From: Actinoplanes sp. N902-109
GTDB lineage: Bacteria; Actinomycetota; Actinomycetes; Mycobacteriales; Micromonosporaceae
Reading direction: 5' to 3'
Length of the DNA: 64,000 bases
Assembly: GCF_000389965.1 (NCBI RefSeq)
Contig: NC_021191.1
Location: 4,341,501-4,405,500 of the forward strand
A program made the translations under genes and the position numbers. Within the stretch, counting starts at the first letter, position 1. Each line of letters begins with the position of its first letter. Under the pieces are notes generated by a model. That model was given only the letters and a program-made list of their open reading frames with translations, was not told the DNA's origin and made no database searches. Positions 1 through 8,193 of this stretch are shown piece after piece.

Positions 1-1131
1 CCCGAGCCCGAGCGTGCCGCGGCCTTCGCGCGGCTGCGCCGGCTGGATGCGCCGGTGTTCTTCCCCGAACGGCGGGGGCCGGGCTTTCACGCGCTGGTCC
101 GGCACCGCGACGTGCTGGCCGCGAGCCGGTTGCCGCAGGTGTTCCGCAGCGGCCGGGGGGTCACCACGCCCCGCCCGGCGCGCTGGGCGCGGCTGCTGCT
201 CGGCGACTCGATGGTCAACCTGGACGACCCGGCGCACGCCGAGCTGCGGGGCATCGTCTCGCGGGCGTTCACGCCACGGGTGATCGACGGGGTGGCCGAG
301 CGGCTGACCGAAGCCATCGGTGCCGAGCTGGCCGCCCACCGGCCCGACGACTTCGTGGCAGCCGTCGCCGCGGTGCTGCCGCTGCATGTCGTCTGCGACC
401 TGATGGGCATACCGGCCGGGCGCCGGGCGGGCATCGCGCGCCGGGTGGAGGATGCCAGCGGCCACACCGCCGCGGTCCGGCGGCTGCCCGGCAGCGGGCT
501 GGCCGATCTGCTGCGGCTGCAGCACCTGGTCGCGGACGTGGCCCGGGAACGCCGCCGGCGGCCGCGGGGCGACCTGATCTCCGCGCTGGTCGCAGCCGGG
601 CTCAACCGGCGGCAGCTCGGGTCGTTCTTCTCGCTGCTGCTGGTCGCGGGCGTGGAGACCACGCGCAATGCGATCGCGCACGGGCTGCGGCTGCTCACCG
701 ACAACCCCGGGCAGCGGGCGCTGCTGGTCGCGGATCCGGCCCGGCACGCGGCCGGGTTCGCCGAGGAGGTCGTCCGGTACGCCACCCCGATCGTCCAGTT
801 CCGCCGCACGCTCGCCGCCGACCACGTGCTGCACGGGCACCCGATGCGGGCCGGGCAGGACGTCATGCTGTTCTACTGCTCGGCCAACCGCGACGAGGAG
901 GTGTTCGACCGCCCGGACGAGTTCGACCTCACCCGCAGCCCGAACCCGCACGTCGGCTTTGGCGGCGGCGGTCCGCACTTCTGTCTCGGCGCTGCGCTGG
1001 CCCGCCAGGAGCTGACCGTGCTGTTCCGGCATCTGCTGACCCGTTTCCCGGGGATCCGGGCGGTGGGTGCCGCGACGTACGAACCGTCCAGCTTCGATCA
1101 TCGCGTGCGACGCCTTCCGTTCACGTTGTGA
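1..1131 (+). CDS. Cytochrome P450 (5' end outside the window)
   Basis: A haem monooxygenase that would oxidise a small molecule using electrons from a ferredoxin partner; the substrate cannot be read from sequence. The frame is open from the first base, and the first visible residues (PEPERAAAFARLRR) resemble the usual P450 N-terminal helix, so the true start lies upstream; the first internal ATG at 55 is not the start. The I-helix motif VAGVETT is near visible residue 215, the ExxR motif (EEVVR) near 255, and the haem loop FGGGGPHFCLG has its Cys ligand near 328. All signature residues are intact, so the enzyme should be active. A PIG-L deacetylase gene starts 13 bases downstream on the same strand, suggesting a shared transcript. 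No redox partner is visible. Confidence 0.95.
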   Translation, partial: PEPERAAAFARLRRLDAPVFFPERRGPGFHALVRHRDVLAASRLPQVFRSGRGVTTPRPARWARLLLGDSMVNLDDPAHAELRGIVSRAFTPRVIDGVAERLTEAIGAELAAHRPDDFVAAVAAVLPLHVVCDLMGIPAGRRAGIARRVEDASGHTAAVRRLPGSGLADLLRLQHLVADVARERRRRPRGDLISALVAAGLNRRQLGSFFSLLLVAGVETTRNAIAHGLRLLTDNPGQRALLVADPARHAAGFAEEVVRYATPIVQFRRTLAADHVLHGHPMRAGQDVMLFYCSANRDEEVFDRPDEFDLTRSPNPHVGFGGGGPHFCLGAALARQELTVLFRHLLTRFPGIRAVGAATYEPSSFDHRVRRLPFTL

Positions 1132-1144
1132 GCGGTGATACAAG

Positions 1145-1954
1145 GTGGTCATGGCGTTGGCGGACCTCACCGATGTGGCCGGCAGTCCGGTGCTGTTCCT
1201 GTCGCCGCACCCGGACGACGCGGTGCTCTCGTGCGGGGCACTGCTGCGGACGCTGGCCGCCACCACGGCGGTGACTGTGCTGACGGTGTTCACCACGGGG
1301 TCGCCGCCGCCGCACACCTACGCCGCACGCTCGTTCCTGCGCAGCTGTGCCACCCCGGACGCCGCCACGCTGTTCGCCGTACGCCGGGCCGAGGACGAGC
1401 AGGTGTGCGGCGGGCTCGGGGCGGCACTCGAGCACCTGGGCTATCCCGACGCGCTGTTCCGCCGCCGCGCTGCCGGCCCGCTCCTGTCCCGCTACGCCGG
1501 ATGGGTGCCGCCGGAGCTGTGGCACCGCTATCCCACGTACCGTTTCGACGTGGCCCTGGGCCGCATCTCGCGCGCCGACCACGCGCTCATCGCCTCGCTG
1601 GGTGATGCGGTGGCCGAGCGGATGCGCAGCAGCGGCGCCCGGGCGGTGTTCTGCCCGGTGGGCGTGGGGCGGCACGTCGACCACCTGATCGTGCGGGCGG
1701 TGGGGGAGCGGTTCGCCGGCAGCGTCGTGTACTACGCGGACTTCCCGTACAACCAGCGGTCCCGGCCCGATCCGCGGTTCCTGGCGCGGCACGGGCTGAC
1801 CGCCCGCTCGTGGACGCGGGGGCTGGCCGGCAAGGAGGAGCTGATCCGCGGCTACCGGTCGCAGCTGGCCGGGCTGTTCCCCAGCGGCCGGATCCCGCTG
1901 GTGCCGGAGATCTACTATTTGCCGGCGAGCAGCGCGGCCACCAGCGCTCGATAG
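1145..1954 (+). CDS. PIG-L family N-deacetylase (LmbE-like)
   Basis: Predicted zinc-dependent deacetylase of the PIG-L/LmbE family, which removes acetyl groups from N-acetylglucosaminyl conjugates or antibiotic precursors. The zinc motif HPDDAVLSCGA lies near residue 22 and the second metal-site motif HVDH near 177. The length (269 residues) fits the family. The GTG start at 1145 follows the P450 stop by 13 bases; a second in-frame ATG at 1151 is possible. It probably forms a two-gene unit with the P450. Its 3' end overlaps the convergent glycosyltransferase by 40 bases, so both C-termini are encoded by opposite strands of the same DNA. The substrate is unknown: mycothiol, glycolipid and secondary-metabolite roles are all possible. 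Confidence 0.88.
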   Translation: MVMALADLTDVAGSPVLFLSPHPDDAVLSCGALLRTLAATTAVTVLTVFTTGSPPPHTYAARSFLRSCATPDAATLFAVRRAEDEQVCGGLGAALEHLGYPDALFRRRAAGPLLSRYAGWVPPELWHRYPTYRFDVALGRISRADHALIASLGDAVAERMRSSGARAVFCPVGVGRHVDHLIVRAVGERFAGSVVYYADFPYNQRSRPDPRFLARHGLTARSWTRGLAGKEELIRGYRSQLAGLFPSGRIPLVPEIYYLPASSAATSAR

Positions 1955-3006
1955 CGTTCGCCGATGACCTCCCAGTCGAAGTCGCGGCTGCGGGCGTAAC
2001 CGGTGCGGCCAAGCTCGGCGCGTACCTGCTTGTCGTGGGCCAGGTCGGCGACCGCGGCGGCCAGCGCGCCCACGTCGTACCGGGGGATCTTGACCGCGAA
2101 GCCGGCGGCGAGCCAGGACAGGTGCGGCAGGTCGAAGCAGACGACGGGTTTGCCGTAGCTGATCGCCTCCAGGGCGGTCAGGCAGAAGGTCTCGTAGCGC
2201 GAGGGGACGACGACGAACGCGCAGTCGCGCAGCAGGCTCGTCTTGTCCGGGCCGCGCACCTTGCCGGCCATCCGCACGTGCTCGCGCACCGGATGGATCA
2301 GCGTGCGCAGCCTGCGTTCCTGCCGGGGGGTGCCGCTCCCGGCGATCACCACGGGCAGCGGCGGCGGTTCCGTGGCCAGCGCGGTGAGCAGCAGGTCCAG
2401 GCCCTTCTGGCGGACGTCGATGCGGCCGAGCACCAGGATGTGCTGACCCGAGCCGAAGTCCGGTTCCTCGCCGTGCGGAAGGTGCACGCCGTTGGGGATG
2501 ATCTCGCAGGTGGCGCGCGGGCTCCAGCGCCGGATCGCGGCCGCGTCGGTCTCGTTGAGCACCACGAACCGCCGGTACAGCCGCAGGGCCAGCCGCTCGA
2601 CCAGGGTGAACGGCAGCCGGTACTTGCGTTGCATGTCGGCCGCGGCCAGCATCTGCACCAGCCCGACCACCGGCACCCGGCGTACCAGCGGCAGCAGCCC
2701 GGCGGTGACCGGCGGGGTCAGGCTCTCGATCCACAGGTCCGGCCGGCGCAGCAGCGCGATCAGCGGCAGCAGCAGCTGGAACAGCACCTGACCGCCGCGC
2801 GGCCCGGCCCACCCGACCGGAAGGAAGACGTAGCGCACCCCGGCGCACACCTTCACCACCGGACTGCCCCGGTACGACCCGCAGTAGACGGTCACCTCGT
2901 GCTCGCGGGCCAGCCGGGTGGCGATCTCCTTGACCACCGTCGCCCCGCCGCCGCCGTAGTGCGGATTGCCCTCGTCGTCGAAGATGGACAGCACTAGCCG
3001 CGCCAC
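1915..3006 (-). CDS. Glycosyltransferase family 4
   Basis: Predicted cytosolic retaining glycosyltransferase of the GT-B fold that moves a sugar from a nucleotide donor to a growing glycan. The N-terminal GYGGGG-like acceptor region (HYGGGGATVV, near residue 16), the central ILVLGRIDVRQKGLDLL hinge and a C-terminal E-x7-E-type donor segment (SRYETFCLTALEA) follow the GT4 plan. At 363 residues it is full length. It is the last gene of the minus-strand operon running down from 11.3 kb, and its start overlaps the acyltransferase stop by 13 bases, indicating translational coupling. The 3' end overlaps the convergent PIG-L gene. Donor and acceptor cannot be inferred. Confidence 0.9.
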   Translation of the reverse strand: MARLVLSIFDDEGNPHYGGGGATVVKEIATRLAREHEVTVYCGSYRGSPVVKVCAGVRYVFLPVGWAGPRGGQVLFQLLLPLIALLRRPDLWIESLTPPVTAGLLPLVRRVPVVGLVQMLAAADMQRKYRLPFTLVERLALRLYRRFVVLNETDAAAIRRWSPRATCEIIPNGVHLPHGEEPDFGSGQHILVLGRIDVRQKGLDLLLTALATEPPPLPVVIAGSGTPRQERRLRTLIHPVREHVRMAGKVRGPDKTSLLRDCAFVVVPSRYETFCLTALEAISYGKPVVCFDLPHLSWLAAGFAVKIPRYDVGALAAAVADLAHDKQVRAELGRTGYARSRDFDWEVIGERYRALVAALLAGK

Positions 3007-4031
3007 AGCGTCCTCCGTGCCGCCGCGCGCAGCCAGCGCTCACCCGTGGTCAGCGGCAACCGCTCCCACCGCAGCGCGTGATAGCGCACCGGCACCGCCC
3101 CGAACTGCGCCTTGTGCCGCTCGACGCCCGAGCCCGGGTCGGACTCGCCCAGGTGGAACCAGCGCGCCCCGGCGTCGCAGGCGGTCTCGATGGCCAGCGA
3201 CGACAGCAGGTACGTGGCGCTGGTGCGGTGGGCCAGGGCGGGATCGCTGGCGGCCAGCCAGCCCAGCGCGTGCGCCCCCCGGTGCAGCACCACGCACGCC
3301 GCGACCGGCTCCCCGGCCCGGTGCGCCGACCACACCACGCAGGCGTCGCCGAGGGCGGCCACGGCGGCGGCCAGGTCGCCGTCGGTGTCGCGCCACCGGG
3401 CCAGCGCCCGGGCCGCCCACACCGGCTGGCCGCGCCGGCGGGCCCAGCGGGCCACGGCGACGCGGTGCAGCACCGTGTACGCCGCGACGCCGCGCTGCGG
3501 ATCGCGGGACACCTCCAGACCCATGCCACCGGCCCGGCGCACGTGCCGGCGCACCTCGGTGCGGTAGCGCTTCGACCAGACCGTGCCGAACCCGCCGTCC
3601 AGGTCGAGGATCTGGGTCAGGTACGGCACCCGGTGCACCCCCGGCGGCGCGGCGGCCTCCCACGTCCCGGCGGCCAGCGGCATCGGCACCAGCGCGGCCC
3701 GCAGCACCGGGCGGCGGGCGAGGTCGGCCAGCACCGCGGCGGCGTGCCGGGGCGTCAGCGGGCCACCGGTGACCAGCGCGCCGCCGTAACCCCAGCCGTA
3801 CGGCCAGGACTCCTCGCTGAGCCGCACACCCGCGCGCCGCCGGGCGGCCAGCGGCACCACGATGCGGGTGCCGTCGGGGAACTCGTAGAGCCGGCTGGCA
3901 TCGGCGTAGCCGCGCGAGCCGAGACAGCTCAGCCAGTCCGGCGACTGGGTGACCACGGCGTCCGGGTCGGCGGCCAGGGCCCCGGTCCAGACGTCGCGCG
4001 GGGCGGGCGTGACCACGCGCATGCCGCTCAC
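2994..4031 (-). CDS. GNAT/FemAB-like (BioF2-type) acyltransferase
   Basis: Predicted N-acyltransferase of the Acetyltransf_6/BioF2 family, often found in exopolysaccharide clusters where it decorates amino sugars or lipid carriers. Residues about 150-320 carry the family core: basic segments (KRYRTEVRRHVRRA), a beta-strand and helix region rich in Ala and Trp, and the terminal HLGESDPGSGVERHKAQFG motif typical of FemAB/BioF2 proteins. It has no signal peptide or membrane segment, so it is cytosolic. The start overlaps the stop of the upstream phosphatase-like gene (ATGA type, 4 bases), and its own stop overlaps the GT4 start, so the genes are coupled. The acyl donor is unknown (acyl-CoA or aminoacyl-tRNA). 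Confidence 0.82.
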   Translation of the reverse strand: MSGMRVVTPAPRDVWTGALAADPDAVVTQSPDWLSCLGSRGYADASRLYEFPDGTRIVVPLAARRRAGVRLSEESWPYGWGYGGALVTGGPLTPRHAAAVLADLARRPVLRAALVPMPLAAGTWEAAAPPGVHRVPYLTQILDLDGGFGTVWSKRYRTEVRRHVRRAGGMGLEVSRDPQRGVAAYTVLHRVAVARWARRRGQPVWAARALARWRDTDGDLAAAVAALGDACVVWSAHRAGEPVAACVVLHRGAHALGWLAASDPALAHRTSATYLLSSLAIETACDAGARWFHLGESDPGSGVERHKAQFGAVPVRYHALRWERLPLTTGERWLRAAARRTLWRG

Positions 4032-4648
4032 CAGCTCTCCCCCCGCAGCTGCGGCCAGCTCCGGACGGTGCTGACCGCCCGGGCCTCGGCCGCGGTGACC
4101 GGCCGCTCGCTCGCCGCGCGCAGCTCGTCGAGGGCCGTGGTGGCGGGAACCCCGCGCAGCACGCGCAGCAGGGCCGCGGTGACCAGTACCGGGCCGTGCC
4201 CGTCGCGGTCGTGCAGATAGACCACCCCGGTGCCGGTGGCCGAGCGCAGGAAGCGAACCAGCCGCACCAGCTCATCGGCGCTCGGCGCGGCGCCGTCGGC
4301 CACCGCCAGCTGCAGGCTGCGCTGCCCGAGGGCCCGGGTGGCGGCCTGCTCCTCGACGGCCATCCCGCCGACGGCGACCACCGCGCGCACGCCGTGGTCG
4401 TCGCGCAGCCGCAGCAGGTCCACATCGGCCGGGCCGCCGCCGCGCAACAGGCCCGGTGCCACGGTGGCGACCGCCAGCGACGACGGCAGGGTGCGGTCGG
4501 ATGCCGATCCCAGCACCCCCGAGGCCCGCACGCCCAGGGCCGCGCCGGGCAGCAGGACCAGCGCGGCCAGCACCGCGAGCCGGTGACGCCGACCGGCCGG
4601 GGGGCAGCTGCCGAACGCCGGGCGGCGCCGGAACGGGATGACGGTCAT
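4028..4648 (-). CDS. Tyrosine-phosphatase-like membrane protein lacking catalytic residues
   Basis: A 206-residue protein with one N-terminal membrane helix (about residues 23-43) and an exported domain that follows the dual-specificity/tyrosine phosphatase layout: a PGLLRGG entry strand, the VRAVVAVGG strand, and a P-loop region VYLHDRDGHGPVLVTAALL. In active family members this loop is HC-x5-R; here the Cys position is Asp and the Arg position is Pro, as re-read directly from the codons. It is therefore probably a pseudophosphatase that binds rather than hydrolyses, or a distant fold relative. It overlaps both neighbours by 4 bases in the polysaccharide operon. In such operons tyrosine phosphatases usually control polymer export, so a regulatory or scaffolding role is an inference. 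Confidence 0.7.
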   Translation of the reverse strand: MTVIPFRRRPAFGSCPPAGRRHRLAVLAALVLLPGAALGVRASGVLGSASDRTLPSSLAVATVAPGLLRGGGPADVDLLRLRDDHGVRAVVAVGGMAVEEQAATRALGQRSLQLAVADGAAPSADELVRLVRFLRSATGTGVVYLHDRDGHGPVLVTAALLRVLRGVPATTALDELRAASERPVTAAEARAVSTVRSWPQLRGESW

Positions 4649-7600
4649 ACCGCCTCCGCGCGGGTCTCGGGGGCCGGTTCCCGGCGGCGGCGCACCCGGG
4701 TCAGCAGCAGCGCCAGTGCGGCAGCGGCCAGCGCGGCGGCCCCCGAGCGCAGGAACGGGGTGACCGAGGACGGCTCCTGCGGCCCGGCGACGGTGGGCAG
4801 CGCCGGTGCCGGCTGCGGCAGGCGGGCGGCGGCGGGCGGGTCCACCAGCCCCTCGGCCAGGGCGAGCCGCCCCACCGGGGCCAGGCTCACCACGGTCGAA
4901 CCGGGGGCGTGCTGCAGGACCGCCGCGGCGAACGGCTGGCGGACCTGCCCGTCGGCCATGGTGGCCGGTGGTCCCAGCGGTGCGCCCAGCTCGCGGGTGG
5001 CGGCGGCCGCGATGACCGGGTCGGACAACCGGCGATCGGCCCGGTCGGGCGGGGGCAGCTGCGCGTCCCGGTACGCCGCGGTGCGCGCCAGCCGCGCCAC
5101 CACCGGCAGCGGGCCGTCCGGGGTGCGCACCACGCCCTCGAACACCTGATTGCCGGCCCAGCCCGCGGTCAGCGGTGACCCGGTCTGCGTCTTGTCCCAG
5201 CGGCCGTTCACCGGGAAGCCGGTGCAGGCCGAGGTCAGCGCGAACGAGCCGGCGCTGGTGGCCCGGACGTCGGCCAGCGGGTCACCCGGGTTCATCGGCA
5301 CCCGCCACAGCTCCAGACCCTGGTAGGTGGCGCTGGGGAAACGCGCTACCCGGGTGCCGTTGCCGCGGATCCAGTCGGTGAGCTGGGGGTTGCTGGTGCC
5401 GTACCGCAGCGCTGCGTCCTTGTCGCTGAGGAAGAACAGGTGCACGCCGTCGGCCACGGCGGCCGGGCCGACCGCGTACGACGTGACGGTGTAACCGGGC
5501 AGCAGGTGCTGGTACTTGTCGGGGTCGCCGCTGGCGTTGACCGGTTCGCACACCGGGACCGTGGCCCGCACCAGCGCGGTGGCCCGCAGCAGCGCGTCGT
5601 TGCGGGGCAGCAGGAAGCGTCCCCACGAGACGGCCGCCACGGCCAGCACCGCCGCCAGCGGCACCGCCACCAGCACCGGGCGCCGGGCCGCGCTGGTCAC
5701 GGCGTCGGCGACCAGCACCGTACCGGTGATCGCGGCGGGCATCAGGTAGACGAAGAACTGCTCGTTGAGCGTGCCCAGCAGCACCGTGTACGCCCCGAAG
5801 CCGTAGCTGGTGAGCAGCCACGCCAGCAGCCACCGGGCACTTTCCGGCGGGCGGCGCAGGACCAGCCACACCAGCGCGGCGGCCCCGGCGGCCAGCAGCA
5901 GATAGCTGGTCGCGTACTGGCCGGCCTGGTCGAGCACGGCACCGGCGAAGGAGGTCTCCGGCCGGTTCCACCCGGTGATCTGCACGGTGCCGAGCAGCCG
6001 CTGCGCCGTCGCCACCTTGACGTCCAGGAACTCCCCGCCCAGCCCGAGCTGCACCGCCCACAGCGGGAACAGCAGCCACACCGCCAGCCCGGTCAGCAGC
6101 GCCGCGCCGGCCCGGCGCAGACCGGCCCGGTCCCGGCCGAGCAGCCCGAACACCGCCGGGGTGAGCAGCAGGAACAGCGCCACTTCCTTGGTCAGCAGGG
6201 TCAGCCCGGTGGCGGCGCCGACCAGGACCACGTACCGCAGCACCGGGCCGCGCCACAACGCGACCGCGAGCCAGAGCGTGACCAGACAACCCAGCAGGGC
6301 GAACGGCTCGATCACCGCCATCCGGCCGTAGCGCAGCAGGATCGGGTCGGTCGCCGCGAGCAGCACCACCGCCGCGGTCAGCACGGCCCGGCGCCGCAGC
6401 CCGGCCATCGGCACCAGCCGGCGCACCAGCGCGGCCAGCACCAGCACGCACGCTGCCGCGGCGAGCGCCGCCAGCACCCGGGACCCGATGATCGCGTCGC
6501 CCAGCGCGGCGGTGTCCAGGCCGAGCGTCCGGAGCCAGCCGGCCTGGGCCAGGAACGACAGCGGCGGGTGCACGAACATCGGCCGGCCGGTCCAGGTCAG
6601 CTCGCCGGTGGTGGCCACCTGCTGCGCGGCGCGGGTGTAGACGACCTCGTCGTACTGGCTGTCCGGGCTGGACCACAGGTTCCACAGCAGCGCCACCGCG
6701 GTCACCAGCACGCACACCGGTGCGAGGAAGGACCGCCGGGCGAACCGGGCGGCCACCGCGCGCACGTGTGCGATCTCCCGTGGCCGGATCAGACCCAGAC
6801 CCACGACCAGCCCCACGTACGCCGCGAGGGCGGCCGCGATGCCCAGCAGGTCCGCCGGCGCGGGCAGCCGCGGGGCGAACAGCAGCGTCGCGATCAGGGT
6901 GCCGGTGGCCACCGCGTAGGCCGCGAACGTCCCGCCGGCCACCCGGCCCGGCCGGTGGTAGGTGAGGTACACCGCGGCCAGCAGCACCGCACCGGTCGTG
7001 GCCCCCAGCGCGAACGCCACGGCAGCGCCCGTCGTGCCCCAGCGGGGGACCAGCAGCAGCAGGCCGGTCAGCTGCACGAGCACGGCGATCGGGGCGCGGC
7101 GGGCCACCGCACCGGCCAGGCCCTGCGCGTACAGGGCCTTGACCAGCAGGTCCGCGGCGATCAGGGCGACCGTACCGGCGGTCAGCACCCGGATCAGCGT
7201 GGCCGCGTCGGCGTACCCGCCGGGGAACAGCACCCGCAGCGGTGTGGCCGGGGCGATCAGCAGGACGAGCTGCAACGGCACCAGGGCGAGCAGCACCCAG
7301 CGCAGCACCGCGACGAACCACTCGTGGCTCTCCCGCCGGGTGCGCCCGGTGGCCATGGAGGGGAACGCCGCGTCGCCCATGGCGTTGGCCAGGTAGTACG
7401 GGATCCGGGCGAGGATCACGGCGACCTGGTACGCGGCCAGCGCGGCCGTGCTGATGCCGAAGCCGCGCCCGAGCACGCTGAGCACCAGCACGTCCAGGGT
7501 GACCAGGAAGGCGATGCTGCCGGTGCCGGCCCCCGCGGGCAGCGCCTGCCGGGTGACCGCGGCCCCGGCGAACGGCCCCCACCCCGGCAGCCGGTCCCGC

Positions 7601-8193
7601 AGCGCCCACCCCGCGCAGCCGATCGCCGCGGCCGCACCGGCCAGGAACCCCAGCGCCACGCCCGCGGCGCCCAGGCCGGCCAGGGCGACCAGGGCCAGCC
7701 CGGCCACCGCCTTGACCGCGATCTCGGCGGTCTGCATCGCGCCCAGCCCGTCGAAGCGGCGGCTGCCGTGCAGCGCACCGCCGAGCGCCGCCACCACGGC
7801 CAGCAGCAGGACGGTCAGGGCGACCACGACGGTCACCCCGGGCGAGGCGTCCGGCAGCACGTGCCGCGGGGTGGCCTGCAGCACCACCAACGTGCCGGCC
7901 AGCACGACCGCGATGGCCAGGTTGACCGCGATCGCCGAGCGGAACACCGGCGGCCAGCCGTCCGGGTCCCGGGCGATCGTGCGGGCCAGCACCCAGGGCA
8001 TGCCCGCGCCGAGCACCATGCCCGCCAGCAGCAGCACGTTCTGCAGCACGCTGACGGCGCCGAACTCGCTGCGCGGCAGCAGCCAGGCCAGCGCCACCCC
8101 GAACCCGTAGTTGAGCACCGACGTGGCGGCGAACCGCAGCATCAGCACCACGCCACCGCCCGCCGCGGTGCGTTCGGTGCGCAGGTCAGGCAC
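4645..8193 (-). CDS. Fusion of Wzx/MATE-type flippase and GT39/ArnT-like glycosyltransferase
   Basis: A 1182-residue polytopic membrane protein. Residues about 18-480 form a polysaccharide flippase (MATE/Wzx-like, about twelve helices beginning LRFAATSVLNYGFG) that would flip lipid-linked sugars. Residues about 495-1000 form a GT-C membrane transferase of the PMT/ArnT kind, with the acidic first-loop motif SQYDEVVYTRAAQQ near 513 and a TKEVALFLLL helix near 665; such enzymes use polyprenyl-phosphate sugars outside the membrane. An extracytoplasmic region and a last helix (about 1145-1165) close the protein. I chose GTG 8193 because it overlaps the upstream GT4 stop by 8 bases; ATG 8142 is the alternative. 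The reading frame upstream of 8193 is antisense to the GT4 gene and is not coding. The fusion joins flipping and glycosylation in one chain. Confidence 0.88.
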   Translation of the reverse strand: MPDLRTERTAAGGGVVLMLRFAATSVLNYGFGVALAWLLPRSEFGAVSVLQNVLLLAGMVLGAGMPWVLARTIARDPDGWPPVFRSAIAVNLAIAVVLAGTLVVLQATPRHVLPDASPGVTVVVALTVLLLAVVAALGGALHGSRRFDGLGAMQTAEIAVKAVAGLALVALAGLGAAGVALGFLAGAAAAIGCAGWALRDRLPGWGPFAGAAVTRQALPAGAGTGSIAFLVTLDVLVLSVLGRGFGISTAALAAYQVAVILARIPYYLANAMGDAAFPSMATGRTRRESHEWFVAVLRWVLLALVPLQLVLLIAPATPLRVLFPGGYADAATLIRVLTAGTVALIAADLLVKALYAQGLAGAVARRAPIAVLVQLTGLLLLVPRWGTTGAAVAFALGATTGAVLLAAVYLTYHRPGRVAGGTFAAYAVATGTLIATLLFAPRLPAPADLLGIAAALAAYVGLVVGLGLIRPREIAHVRAVAARFARRSFLAPVCVLVTAVALLWNLWSSPDSQYDEVVYTRAAQQVATTGELTWTGRPMFVHPPLSFLAQAGWLRTLGLDTAALGDAIIGSRVLAALAAAACVLVLAALVRRLVPMAGLRRRAVLTAAVVLLAATDPILLRYGRMAVIEPFALLGCLVTLWLAVALWRGPVLRYVVLVGAATGLTLLTKEVALFLLLTPAVFGLLGRDRAGLRRAGAALLTGLAVWLLFPLWAVQLGLGGEFLDVKVATAQRLLGTVQITGWNRPETSFAGAVLDQAGQYATSYLLLAAGAAALVWLVLRRPPESARWLLAWLLTSYGFGAYTVLLGTLNEQFFVYLMPAAITGTVLVADAVTSAARRPVLVAVPLAAVLAVAAVSWGRFLLPRNDALLRATALVRATVPVCEPVNASGDPDKYQHLLPGYTVTSYAVGPAAVADGVHLFFLSDKDAALRYGTSNPQLTDWIRGNGTRVARFPSATYQGLELWRVPMNPGDPLADVRATSAGSFALTSACTGFPVNGRWDKTQTGSPLTAGWAGNQVFEGVVRTPDGPLPVVARLARTAAYRDAQLPPPDRADRRLSDPVIAAAATRELGAPLGPPATMADGQVRQPFAAAVLQHAPGSTVVSLAPVGRLALAEGLVDPPAAARLPQPAPALPTVAGPQEPSSVTPFLRSGAAALAAAALALLLTRVRRRREPAPETRAEAV

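Noticed and set aside
1..1954. Secondary-metabolite cluster around the P450 and PIG-L genes
   Set aside because: No synthase, carrier or tailoring genes follow within the window. What lies left of position 1 is unknown, so no cluster is claimed.
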